Positions 1-7,235 are shown, counted from the first letter of the stretch. The stretch is 9,562 bases of DNA from CALGTL01 sp963579135 (GCA_963579135.1 CAUZFB010000071.1:1-9562), one strand, 5' to 3'. The notes: generated from the letters alone by a model not told the origin. Numbers and translations are program-made.

Positions 1-994
1 CGGTATCACTGAAGACTTCGAGCCCATTACGGGAGAACGACACGTCGGCGTGGTCGAAGCTGACGACTGTGGGCCCGCCCATGATCCACCCGCCCCCGAG
101 GGCTGTTTCGCGGACGGCTGAGCCTGCACGGTCTCCGCCGTACCGCTCAGCGGCAGCGGCATCGGCCTCCGCGCCACCCGCGAGTGACCCTCGAAGCTCG
201 CGCCGCGCGCCCGCGTGGCGGGCAGGATCGAGGGCGTCCGGGCCGAAGACCAGCAGTCGCGAATCGTAATGATCGTAGCCGCTGATCATCGCGGTCGCTA
301 CGGCACCATCCTCGAACTCCATGAAGGTGGCGTGGGCACCGGGGACTCTCCGTTCAGGGTCCCAAACGCCGGCCATACCGCGAACGCTGCGAACGAGGCC
401 TCCGCCTATCGTGCGTACGATGTCGAGCTGGTGTGGCGCTTGGCGCCACACGATGCCCCCACCCCATTCAGGCGTCAGCTCTTCGGGCGTTCGTGGACGG
501 TACAACCAGTCCACGTAGCGCCAACTGTTAATCAACCGCAGCTTGCCGAACTCCTGGGTCCTGACCATCTCGCGCACCTTCTGTACGCGGGGCTCAAAGC
601 TATGCTTGACGTTGACACCCAATAGGACGCCGGCCTTTTCCGCCGCCTCGATCATAGCGATGGAGCCGGGGATCTCGATGGTCATGGGCTTCTCGATAAG
701 CACGTGCTTGCCGGTGGCGAACGCGGCGATGGTGTGCTCAGAGTGGAGGCGGTTAGGCGTAGCGATGTAGACGAGCTCCACGTCATCATTCGTACACAGA
801 TCCTGTACGCTGGTGTATGTCTTGGCGTCGGGGAAGTCTTTGCTGAACGCAGCCAACACGTCTTTGTCGATATCCGCCGCCGCAACGATTTTGAATCCGG
901 CGTTCTTCGCGAATTTGGGGAGCATGCTGAGCGTGGCACCGCCCAACCCGACGAGCCCCAGTCCAATCACACGTACATTTTCAGAACTTGTCAC
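1..994 (-). CDS. Gfo/Idh/MocA-family NAD(P)-dependent oxidoreductase (partial, C-terminus cut)
   Basis: My translation of the minus strand from a GTG at 994 is open for 331 codons to the window edge. The N-terminal Rossmann fold has a GLGLVG nucleotide-binding loop (residues 11-16) and an acidic residue after the second strand (AAADID, about 38-43). The family signature EKP lies at 101-103, where the Lys is catalytic in this family, and the C-terminal domain carries GGGIVWRQAPHQLD (178-191) with the expected catalytic His188 and Asp191. The overall look is closest to the dihydrodiol/phthalate-diol dehydrogenase and inositol dehydrogenase-like members, which oxidise ring alcohols or sugars with NAD(P). 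The GTG is preferred because an AGAGAGGG ribosome binding site lies just upstream (about 1000-1007) and translation begins right at the first beta strand. It is divergent from the cupin gene. The family is secure; the substrate is unknown. Confidence 0.9.
   Translation of the reverse strand, partial: MTSSENVRVIGLGLVGLGGATLSMLPKFAKNAGFKIVAAADIDKDVLAAFSKDFPDAKTYTSVQDLCTNDDVELVYIATPNRLHSEHTIAAFATGKHVLIEKPMTIEIPGSIAMIEAAEKAGVLLGVNVKHSFEPRVQKVREMVRTQEFGKLRLINSWRYVDWLYRPRTPEELTPEWGGGIVWRQAPHQLDIVRTIGGGLVRSVRGMAGVWDPERRVPGAHATFMEFEDGAVATAMISGYDHYDSRLLVFGPDALDPARHAGARRELRGSLAGGAEADAAAAERYGGDRAGSAVRETALGGGWIMGGPTVVSFDHADVSFSRNGLEVFSDT
431..451. repeat. Perfect 9-bp inverted repeat inside the dehydrogenase gene
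   Basis: GTGTGGCGC is followed by a 3-nt loop and its exact reverse complement GCGCCACAC. It sits in the codons for the conserved VWRQAPH stretch of the Gfo/Idh/MocA protein. It could form a stable hairpin in DNA or mRNA, but has no T-run and lies mid-gene, so it is not a terminator. Chance together with codon constraint is a sufficient explanation. Confidence 0.6.
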
Positions 995-1009
995 TATGGC
1001 CCTCTCTGC

Positions 1010-1128
1010 GGGTAACGATAAGTAGTCAATATGGGACGGCGGCAGGCTACGCACACGGGGATTTTCCGTCAACTGGCCGCAGCTACCACGCGTTGACAAC
1101 AGACGTACGTACTGATATCCCGTTACCC
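1010..1128. promoter_or_regulatory. Inverted GGGTAACG / CGTTACCC motif pair in divergent promoter region
   Basis: GGGTAACG lies at 1010-1017, 15 nt before the dehydrogenase GTG, and its exact reverse complement CGTTACCC at 1121-1128, 24 nt before the cupin ATG. Each copy is also next to a TATC: the left arm continues as GGGTAACGATA, and the right arm is preceded by TATCC. The symmetric placement before two divergent starts suggests binding sites for one regulator acting on both genes. No regulator gene is present in the window, and 8-bp arms can arise by chance, so this is tentative. Confidence 0.3.
1093..1121 (+). promoter_or_regulatory. Candidate sigma70-type promoter for the cupin gene
   Basis: A perfect -35 hexamer TTGACA is at 1093-1098. 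Seventeen bases later is TATCCC (1116-1121), a weak -10, preceded by TG at 1113-1114. An 8-bp palindrome GTACGTAC (1105-1112) occupies the spacer, where a repressor or spacer-binding activator could act. The cupin start follows about 30 nt after the -10. The -35 match is clear; the -10 is poor, so confidence is limited. Confidence 0.35.
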
Positions 1129-1152
1129 ATATCGACAGCGAGGAGAACGGCT

Positions 1153-1539
1153 ATGCCTATTGAGGTCTACGACACGGTGAAATTCGCTCATGACGCGAAG
1201 AAGCGGACCAATATTATGGACACGAGTCGCTTCCATGCTTGGATTCACTACTACAAGCCTGACCAGATTGACGAGATGCATTGCCACAACCAGGACCAGA
1301 CCTTCACCGTCGTCGAAGGCACATTGACCATGATGTTCCCCGACGGCGGGGAGGCGAAACTCGGCCCGGGCATGATGTGCACGATCACGGGTGGCTCGTT
1401 CTATCAACTCCACAACCAGACGGACAAGGAGTTGATCATGATTGGCACTCGCTCTGGCCAGATCGCCAAAACGGTGAAAGTTGAGTACGGCACCGGCCGT
1501 TTGATCAATGACTCACGGCCAGCGCCTGTTACCGCGTAA
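1153..1539 (+). CDS. Single-domain cupin protein
   Basis: A 128-residue protein made almost entirely of one cupin beta-barrel. Cupin motif 1 is at about 43-56 (MHCHNQDQTFTVVEG), giving His43 and His45, but the usual Glu metal ligand is Gln49. Motif 2 (about 71-87) supplies His87 (YQLHN). A three-His site is therefore possible, while the classical 3-His/1-Glu site is not. Cupins of this size act as small isomerases, dioxygenases or ligand-binding proteins beside catabolic genes; the sequence does not decide which. The ATG at 1153 is chosen over an in-frame upstream start because AGGAG at 1141-1145 is well spaced and the upstream extension would run through the promoter region. Transcription probably ends at the hairpin at 1560-1589. 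Confidence 0.88.
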   Translation: MPIEVYDTVKFAHDAKKRTNIMDTSRFHAWIHYYKPDQIDEMHCHNQDQTFTVVEGTLTMMFPDGGEAKLGPGMMCTITGGSFYQLHNQTDKELIMIGTRSGQIAKTVKVEYGTGRLINDSRPAPVTA

Positions 1540-1559
1540 GCGGTTCGGACACTAGTAGC

Positions 1560-1592
1560 AAAAGAGGGGGCCATCAGGCCCCCTCTTTTTTT
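1560..1592. terminator. Bidirectional intrinsic terminator between convergent cupin genes
   Basis: The stem GAGGGGGCC (1564-1572) pairs perfectly with GGCCCCCTC (1577-1585) around the loop ATCA. It is followed by T7 at 1586-1592 and preceded by AAAA at 1560-1563. With the A/T flanks the stem is 13 bp. The A-run becomes a U-run on the other strand, so it can end both the plus-strand cupin (stop at 1539) and the minus-strand bicupin (stop at 1617). Confidence 0.93.
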
Positions 1593-1616
1593 CATCTTGG
1601 ATCAGAAAAGCTGCCG

Positions 1617-2888
1617 CTAGTCGGTCATGACCTCGATGGACGCACCGGCTGCCGTGTAGACCTCTTCCGGCATGGTTGACTGGCCCTCCACCTGGCGGAG
1701 GGATTCCTCAAACATCTCGCGGACATGGGGATCCTCCATGTAGTAGGGGATTGCGTTGCCGCCGTCGGTTACGTCGGCGTGCTGCTTGACCATCGCGCCT
1801 TCCTCGGCATCGTCGAGCTCGCGCAGGCGACCAGATTCAGGGTTTCCAGGCATGGTGCCGGTGTAGTTGAACACTCTGAACGGCCCCTTGCTGATGGCGA
1901 AGTGCTGGTGGAACCAGTTCGCAGGTCCAGGCGCGGCGCTGATCAGGCCACCTGGTCCGTACTCCTGGAACTTCACTAGGTCTCCCTTGCCGTCCTTCCA
2001 GGGCGTCAGCCCACCCTCTTCTCGCGGCCAGGTAATCGAGTAGCCGTTGCCCTTGAGACCGACGAGCACCGCGCCAGACGCGTGGTAGTGAGCCTTGGCA
2101 TACCGCCCGCTTGGGTACTCGGCGACCCAACCCTGAATCATGCGGTTGCCAACCTGGTCAGGCGCGACCCAACGGAATCCAGGCCCGCGGTTGTTGTCCA
2201 GGGGCAGGTACGAAGTGGCGATGTCCGGGATGAAGTTTGAAGTGACCATGGCGCGGCCACGAACCGGCTGGGGTACTACCTTCTCGTTATTGTCCCAGTA
2301 GTCCTCGAGGTTTCCGCCCCAGCGGTCCTCGAAGTTGAACTCGTTGTTGAATACGAACTCCATGCTGTCGTAAGCGTTGATCGTGCGCGGGGCAGTGTTG
2401 ACGGCGATCATCAACGCGGGGGTCGACGCCGAGTTGATGATGCGGAAGTTGGCGTTCATGGGGATGGAGAACAGGCTCCACGGCCCGTACTCGAACGCAG
2501 TCCGGGCCGTATCGTTGTTCTTCCAGACCTCAACGCTGCCACGGCCTTCCATAACGACGTAGCGTTCTTCGTACATCTGGCGCTGCGGATGCAACGCGCC
2601 ACGCGCAGGGATCTCCACGACGAACATGCCGGTCTTGTTCTCCGTGCCGATCACCTGGATGTAGGTTCCCTTGCCGCCAACGCGGGGCCAATCGACACGC
2701 GGCAGGTCGCGGCTGTCCTTGATGCCCACGCCGCGGAAAACGGGAAGGCCCTCAGACTTCAGGAATGCCTCCCAGGGGGTGGCCAACCGGCGATAGTAGC
2801 TGCGGGCCTGGCCTTCGCCCTCGCCTTCCTTATGCCAACCGGCACGTCCCATGCCTTCTGGCTCAATGTATTCAGGTTCCGTTGTCAT
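1617..2888 (-). CDS. Two-domain (bicupin) protein, putative dioxygenase or isomerase
   Basis: A 423-residue cytosolic protein without signal peptide. Cupin 1 lies around residues 85-165; its motif 1 (ALHPQRQMYEERYVVMEG, about 98-115) has His100 but Gln102 for the second His, with Glu107/108 kept, and its motif 2 (SIPMNANFRI) lacks the His. Cupin 2 lies around 250-345; its motif 1 gives His267 and His269 (KAHYHASG) but has no Glu after it, and motif 2 gives His327/His329 (WFHQHF). The second barrel could therefore hold a three-His metal, while the first looks degenerate. Size and two-barrel layout recall gentisate and 1-hydroxy-2-naphthoate dioxygenases, but the similarity seen is architectural only. 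The start has an AAAGGAGA site (2896-2903) at good spacing. It is divergent from the TauD-type gene and convergent with the single cupin. Confidence 0.88.
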   Translation of the reverse strand: MTTEPEYIEPEGMGRAGWHKEGEGEGQARSYYRRLATPWEAFLKSEGLPVFRGVGIKDSRDLPRVDWPRVGGKGTYIQVIGTENKTGMFVVEIPARGALHPQRQMYEERYVVMEGRGSVEVWKNNDTARTAFEYGPWSLFSIPMNANFRIINSASTPALMIAVNTAPRTINAYDSMEFVFNNEFNFEDRWGGNLEDYWDNNEKVVPQPVRGRAMVTSNFIPDIATSYLPLDNNRGPGFRWVAPDQVGNRMIQGWVAEYPSGRYAKAHYHASGAVLVGLKGNGYSITWPREEGGLTPWKDGKGDLVKFQEYGPGGLISAAPGPANWFHQHFAISKGPFRVFNYTGTMPGNPESGRLRELDDAEEGAMVKQHADVTDGGNAIPYYMEDPHVREMFEESLRQVEGQSTMPEEVYTAAGASIEVMTD

Positions 2889-2985
2889 ATGGGGGTCTCC
2901 TTTCGGGCGGGTGCTCCTGCGATCACTCTTGTCGTAAAAGCTACACAGAGGAAATTACCGATTTCTTGACTGATTGGCAAGCGAA

Positions 2986-3003
2986 AAGGAGAAACAACCC
3001 ATG
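2986..3003 (+). promoter_or_regulatory. Strong ribosome binding site and ATG out of frame with the TauD-type gene
   Basis: AAGGAGA at 2986-2992 is the only good Shine-Dalgarno sequence before the dioxygenase, and it is ideally spaced from the ATG at 3001. That ATG reads MQGIANPGMFGVNGD..., one frame away from the dioxygenase, which first offers an ATG at 3038 with no comparable site. Removing one G from GGGG at 3031-3034 would join the two frames as MQGIANPGMFGSMVTYTD. This suggests a one-base mutation or sequence error, or a translated upstream start that feeds the real gene. Confidence 0.6.
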
Positions 3004-3037
3004 CAAGGTATCGCTAACCCTGGTATGTTTGGGGTCA

Positions 3038-3880
3038 ATGGTGACCTATACAGACATAACCGCCCGCCCCCTCAGCGGGAGCATCGGCGCGGAGATCAGC
3101 GGCGCAGACCTAGCCAACGGACTCTCGCAGCATACCGCCAACGAAATTCGACAGGCCCTGTTGGAGTTCAACGTTGTCTTCCTGCGGGGACAGGAACTGA
3201 CGTCCGACCAATATCTCGCGTTTGCGCGGACACTGGGCGAGCCAAGCGAGTACCCGATGCTACCTGGCCTCCCGGGATACCCCATGATCACGGCCGTGGT
3301 AAAGCGGGAGAACGAGACGATGAACTTCGGGGGAGTGTGGCATTCGGACACGACGTACCTGAGCGAACCACCGATGGCGACGATGCTGCTTGCGCGCACG
3401 GTGCCACCGGTGGGCGGCGACACGATCTTCGCAAATATGTATGCCGCGTACGACGCGTTGTCCGACGGCATGAAGCGCTTGCTCGCTGGCCTGGTCGGCA
3501 TCAGCAGCTCGCGGAAGGCGGACGCGGTGCGCACCCGCGAGGATCGGGTGAGCGAGGTCGGCACGCCCGCCAACAATACGGAATTGACCGGCAAGCATCC
3601 GGTAGTGCGCACGCACCCCGAAACGGGGCGCAAAGCGCTGTATTTGAACATCGCTCATACGGTGAGATTCTCCGGCATGACGGAAGAGGAGAGCGCGCCG
3701 ACCCTACACTACCTATACGAACACTCGGTACGCCCGGAATTCACGTGCCGTTTCTCGTGGGACGCGGGGTCGTTGGCGATCTGGGACAACCGGTGTACGA
3801 TGCACAACCCAGTGAACGACTACCACGGCTACCTGCGCGAGATGCACCGCATCACGTTGAAGGGCGACGTACCGCGCTGA
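3038..3880 (+). CDS. TauD/TfdA-family Fe(II)/2-oxoglutarate-dependent dioxygenase
   Basis: From the ATG at 3038 the protein has 280 residues, matching the roughly 280 of TauD-type enzymes. The N-terminus (ITARPLSGSIGAEISGADL) is the usual family opening. The iron-binding triad is complete: His102 and Asp104 in WHSDTTY, and His256 in CTMHNPVNDY. Arg267 and Arg271 in LREMHRITLKGD match the 2-oxoglutarate-binding arginine region. The enzyme should hydroxylate a small anionic substrate, with CO2 and succinate as coproducts. Taurine is not implied, since the family also acts on sulfonates, phenoxyacids, carnitine precursors and others. The start is uncertain: the good ribosome binding site serves the ATG at 3001 in another frame, so the true N-terminus may be about 13 residues longer if GGGG at 3031-3034 contains one G too many. 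Divergent from the bicupin. Confidence 0.92.
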   Translation: MVTYTDITARPLSGSIGAEISGADLANGLSQHTANEIRQALLEFNVVFLRGQELTSDQYLAFARTLGEPSEYPMLPGLPGYPMITAVVKRENETMNFGGVWHSDTTYLSEPPMATMLLARTVPPVGGDTIFANMYAAYDALSDGMKRLLAGLVGISSSRKADAVRTREDRVSEVGTPANNTELTGKHPVVRTHPETGRKALYLNIAHTVRFSGMTEEESAPTLHYLYEHSVRPEFTCRFSWDAGSLAIWDNRCTMHNPVNDYHGYLREMHRITLKGDVPR

Positions 3881-3892
3881 CGCCCGGACGCG

Positions 3893-4073
3893 TTACCCGC
3901 TGTTGTCGTGGACAGCCTTGACGGCTTTCTCGATGACCGTGTACATGGACTTGACGGCGCCGTCAGGGGCGTCATCCCGGTCTAGGAGCGCCGTCTGGTA
4001 GCCCGTGAGGGGATAGACACAGGGGAAACCGCAGGCGGAGGACTTCGCGGGGCGAGGGCTTCGTGATGGCCAG
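3893..4073 (-). pseudogene. Unidentified coding remnant (C-terminal end only)
   Basis: On the minus strand, from about 4035 to a TAA at 3893-3895, one frame reads like genuine protein, ending VKSMYTVIEKAVKAVHDNSG after GYQTALLDRDDAPDGA. It has no start of its own; upstream the same frame becomes a shadow of the hydrolase remnant. I do not recognise the family. It may be the tail of a second gene that once followed the hydrolase and lost its body in the same decay. The alternative is a chance open frame in GC-rich DNA, although the helix-like ending with balanced charge argues mildly against that. Confidence 0.35.
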
Positions 4074-4696
4074 CTAGACGTGCTTGTCGATCCAAGCCAG
4101 AGCGCGGGCCCAGCCGTCGGTGGCGGCGTGCTCACGATAGCTCTCAGCGCCCTCGTTCATGAATGCGTGGCTGGTGCCTGGGTACGCAACCATCTCGTGG
4201 ACCTTACCGTATCGGGTGAGTTCAGCGTCGATCTGCGCCACCTGCTGTGGGCTGGGGTTACCATCGTCCTCGCCAGTGAGCACGAGAACGGGGCACTCGA
4301 TGTTGGCCGTGAAATCGAACGGTGGTGGTCTTGGCCAGAACCAAGCGGGTTGAATACGAAGCCAGGGTAGAAGCAGACCGCAGCTTTCAGGTTGGGGTTG
4401 TGACCCGCAGCGAGGTAGGACACCTGCCCGCCCATGCAGAAGCCCATGACGCCGATGCGCTCGGCCGTTGCCGTCAGGGCGAGCGGACTCGCCGCGGTAG
4501 AATAGATTAGGGCCGATGGCCGCTACGCTGCGGGCCGCGAGGCGATCAACGGCTTGCAGGTGACGTCGTCGAAACCGAACCCGCCGTGGAAGACGGCCAT
4601 CGCCGGAAACGACGGTGGTGCGCCAGGGCCGTCGGGGATGGCTACGTAGCAAGGCATATCGCCGCCGCCGACCTGGACCGTTCGCCACTCACCCAT
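4074..4696 (-). pseudogene. Dienelactone hydrolase family protein, frameshifted and internally deleted
   Basis: The pieces are an alpha/beta hydrolase of the dienelactone hydrolase (carboxymethylenebutenolidase) family, whose intact members are about 230-245 residues. The start is sound: ATG at 4696 with AGGAGG just upstream. The first frame gives MGEWRTVQVGGGDMPCYVAIPD ... AMAVFHGGFGFDDVTC and then runs into a stop near 4523. A second frame carries VDRLAARSVAAIGPNLFYRG. The first frame returns with RIGVMGFCMGGQVSYLAAG ... FYPGFVFNP, and the second frame finishes with ANIECPVLVLTGEDDGNPSP ... GTSHAFMNEGA to the TAG at 4074. The nucleophile Cys (GFCMGG), Asp (GEDDGNP) and His (TSHAF) all survive but are split between frames. 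Frame changes fall near 4551-4561, 4463-4480 and 4325-4345, and roughly 25-30 codons between LFYRG and GVMGF appear missing. The number of lesions makes a true pseudogene likelier than sequencing error. Confidence 0.85.
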
Positions 4697-4787
4697 GGGG
4701 TTGCCTCCTGCGATGTTAGACGGGGGACGCTGGACTAGCGAGAGACTAGCATTGCGCCCGGAACATGCGCGTAAGCTGTCCCGAACG

Positions 4788-6128
4788 ATGGGCGAGCGAT
4801 CAATCAATCCACTACCCCAGCCATCCAGGCCACCCGAGCACGAGCACGGCCGGTTCTATTACGGCTGGGTGATCGTGTCGGTGTTCTTCATGGTGGAGTT
4901 CGTGACCTACAGCACGACGGGCAGCATCATCACGCTGTTCTTCCCGTCGATGATGGAGGAGCTTGGCTGGTCGCTGACTGAGATGACAGGGGCGGTTACT
5001 GCGGCCGGCATCGCGGGCATGTTCGCGGCACCGATTGTGGGTCCGCTGTTGGACCGATACGGCGCGCGACCGGTGCTGGCAGGCGGCGCGATTACCGCAG
5101 GCATCGCGCTGCTGCTGCTGGGGAGGGTACAGGAACTCTGGCAGTACTGGATGCTGTTCGGCGCGGTGGGTGCCCTGGGCATGGGCGAGTTGGGCCGCCT
5201 ATCAACGCCGGTTGTTATCACGAAGTGGTTCGTGCGCATGCGCGGCCGCGCGCTGGCCATAGCAACCTCGGGAAACATGATCGGCGGGATGATCATGGCG
5301 CCGGTGATGGGATCAGTGATCGCTTGGGCGGGTTGGCGGGATACGTGGGCACTGCTTGGTGGAGTGATCCTTCTTCTCAATCTGCCGCTGGTGCTTATCT
5401 TCATGCGCCGCATGCCCGAGGATATGGGGCTAAGACCTGATGGGGACCCGCCGGTCGAGGAGCAGGCCAGCACCTCAAGTGCCCGTGCGCGCTCGTACGC
5501 GACGGAACGCAGCTGGACGCTGAAGACGGCGTCACGCACGCGCTCGCTGTGGTTGATGGTAGTGGCGTCCAATTTCGTGGGATTCGCGACGGCATCGGTT
5601 TCATATCACCAGATTCTGTTCTTCGTGAACGAAGGCATGTCGATCCAGGGGGCGAGCTACGTGCTGAGCGCGAGCCTGCTGTTCAGTGCCCTGGCCCGGT
5701 TCCTTTGGGGGTTCCTCGTAGAGCACTTCTCGGTGCGAGCGTGCCTGTCGACGATGGCCGGGTTCCGGGCGCTGGGCACGCTGTCGCTGGTGGTTATCCC
5801 CTACCCATTCAACATAGGCACGTTCGTCATCGGCTGGGGCCTGCTCGGCGGGGCGTTCGGCCTCCTGCAACCGATCGCCTGGGCTGACTATTACGGGCGC
5901 GGGTTCCAGGGAAGCATCCAGGGGTCGCTGAGGCCATTCCTCACAGCATCCCGGTTGGTGGCGCCGCTGACCATGGCGGTGCTGTTTGACGTGACCGGGA
6001 GCTACACGGTCGCATTCGTGCTGGCCTTCGCGGTTGCCGCCGCAGCGATAGGCTTGTTTTGGGCGGCCAAGCCACCGACACTTCCGACTCTGGTTTCAGA
6101 TAGAGTTGAGCCTGATCCAGCAGCATAG
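4788..6128 (+). CDS. Major facilitator superfamily transporter (organic-anion/monocarboxylate-like)
   Basis: A 446-residue inner-membrane carrier of typical MFS length. It opens with a short Pro-rich tail and FYYGWVIV, common at the first helix of bacterial MCT/oxalate-formate-type members. About 12 hydrophobic segments are visible, e.g. about 26-45, 70-87, 96-112, 119-136, 155-180, 186-206, then a charged central loop (208-250) and 254-278, 290-312, 318-336, 342-362, 385-402 and 406-425. The MFS motif A region is GPLLDRYGARPVLAGG (85-100), between helices 2 and 3. The ATG at 4788 is chosen because the earlier in-frame ATG at 4695 would add an implausible polar stretch and overlap the divergent hydrolase start. 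No clear ribosome binding site precedes 4788, so translation may be leaderless or the start misplaced. It heads a three-gene run; the next gene starts 8 nt after its stop. Import of the pathway substrate is inferred. Confidence 0.92.
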   Translation: MGERSINPLPQPSRPPEHEHGRFYYGWVIVSVFFMVEFVTYSTTGSIITLFFPSMMEELGWSLTEMTGAVTAAGIAGMFAAPIVGPLLDRYGARPVLAGGAITAGIALLLLGRVQELWQYWMLFGAVGALGMGELGRLSTPVVITKWFVRMRGRALAIATSGNMIGGMIMAPVMGSVIAWAGWRDTWALLGGVILLLNLPLVLIFMRRMPEDMGLRPDGDPPVEEQASTSSARARSYATERSWTLKTASRTRSLWLMVVASNFVGFATASVSYHQILFFVNEGMSIQGASYVLSASLLFSALARFLWGFLVEHFSVRACLSTMAGFRALGTLSLVVIPYPFNIGTFVIGWGLLGGAFGLLQPIAWADYYGRGFQGSIQGSLRPFLTASRLVAPLTMAVLFDVTGSYTVAFVLAFAVAAAAIGLFWAAKPPTLPTLVSDRVEPDPAA

Positions 6129-6136
6129 GAGGCCCC

Positions 6137-7201
6137 GTGGGCAGCAACATCGCAATAATGGGTGCGGGAGCACTCGGTAGTTACGTCGGCTCGTTCCTCG
6201 CGAAAGATGGCCTGGCGAGGGACGCTCAGCAGGTCACGTTCATCGACATGTGGCCCGAGCACGTGGAGACGATGAAGGCGAAGGGCCTGCACGTCACCGG
6301 TAGCCAAGGCCCATTCACTGTGGCCGTGAACGCGCTTCACCTAACCGACGCGCAGGCGATCACAGAACCGTTCGATTTCGCGTTCATAGCGGTGAAGTCG
6401 TACGACACGGAATGGGCGACCCACTTCATCAAGCGCTACGTGAAGCCCGATGGGTTCTTCGTGTCCCTCCAGAACTGCTGGAACGATACGGTGATCGCTG
6501 ACATCGTCGGGGCAGAGCGATCAGTGGGCTGCATCGCGTCCCACATCGAAGTCGCGCTGTGGGATCCGGGGCACGTTGAGCGCGGAGGCGCTGTGGGACG
6601 AGACTCAGGCCACTACGTATTCCGTGTGGGCGAGCACGACGGGGCTGAAACGGCGCGAGTCGCGGAGGTCGTGAGTCTACTGGATCTGATTGATGGCGCG
6701 TACACGACGAACAATCTGTGGGGCGAGCGCTGGGCGAAGCTTTCCCAGAACTCGATGGGCAACGCTATCTCAGCGTCGACATCGCTGGGGACGTTGGAGT
6801 TGAACGAGAGCGAGGCGTGCCGGTTGATAGGCATCCACCTGGCCAAAGAGAGCGCTCAGGTTGGCTTGGCGATGGGGCTGGACGTGGTGGATATCAACGC
6901 ACTGCCGGCATCGAAATGGGCAGCCGCCGATCAGGGCGACATGTACGAAGAGCTCGACGACATCATGGCGAACCGGCCGTCACGGACGAACTGGAAGGCG
7001 TCGATGGCACAGGACGTGGCGAAGGGGCGGCGGTCTGAGATCGATTTCATGAACGGGTTGGTGTCACGCAAGGGCGTTGAGGTGGGCGTGGCTACGCCGT
7101 ACACAGACGCTATCGTCGAGATCATGCATGGCGTCGACGACGGCTCGATCACGCCGAGCGCGGCTGTGGCGGACATGATCCTGGCGGAAGTCCGCAGATA
7201 A
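6137..7201 (+). CDS. Ketopantoate reductase (ApbA/PanE) family dehydrogenase
   Basis: A 354-residue protein with an N-terminal Rossmann fold (GAGALG, residues 9-14) and the C-terminal all-helical domain of the 2-dehydropantoate 2-reductase family. Key family residues are visible: Lys87 (VKSYDTE), Asn113 (LQNCWND), Lys201 and Asn205 (ERWAKLSQNSMGN), Ser289 (WKASMAQD) and Glu301 (RSEIDFMNG). It should reduce a 2-oxoacid, or oxidise the hydroxyacid, with NADP(H). It is longer than the roughly 300 residues of classical PanE, and its neighbours are catabolic, so a role other than pantothenate synthesis is likely; I give no symbol. The GTG start follows AGGAGG (6127-6132) that overlaps the TAG of the transporter gene, implying translational coupling. 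Confidence 0.9.
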   Translation: MGSNIAIMGAGALGSYVGSFLAKDGLARDAQQVTFIDMWPEHVETMKAKGLHVTGSQGPFTVAVNALHLTDAQAITEPFDFAFIAVKSYDTEWATHFIKRYVKPDGFFVSLQNCWNDTVIADIVGAERSVGCIASHIEVALWDPGHVERGGAVGRDSGHYVFRVGEHDGAETARVAEVVSLLDLIDGAYTTNNLWGERWAKLSQNSMGNAISASTSLGTLELNESEACRLIGIHLAKESAQVGLAMGLDVVDINALPASKWAAADQGDMYEELDDIMANRPSRTNWKASMAQDVAKGRRSEIDFMNGLVSRKGVEVGVATPYTDAIVEIMHGVDDGSITPSAAVADMILAEVRR

Positions 7202-7235
7202 CGATGATGGAGGATAGCCGAAGGAGACTGCTGCG

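Noticed and set aside
988..1152. Upstream extension of the single cupin to a start at 988
   Set aside because: It would overlap the divergent dehydrogenase start and translate the promoter region; AGGAG at 1141 fixes the ATG at 1153.
2974..3921. 315-codon open frame on the plus strand overlapping the dioxygenase
   Set aside because: Its translation is Arg/Gly-rich with no domain, a GC-driven shadow; only its first codons matter, for the start-site question.
4074..4807. Two or three separate small genes in the hydrolase region
   Set aside because: The fragments are consecutive parts of one dienelactone hydrolase in alternating frames, so a single broken gene explains them.
4907..5572. 221-codon minus-strand frame within the transporter gene
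   Set aside because: Ser/Pro/Ile-rich antisense shadow of hydrophobic transporter codons with no motif.
6137..7201. Naming the ketopantoate-reductase-like gene panE
   Set aside because: The family is clear, but the longer protein and catabolic neighbours do not support the pantothenate-specific assignment.
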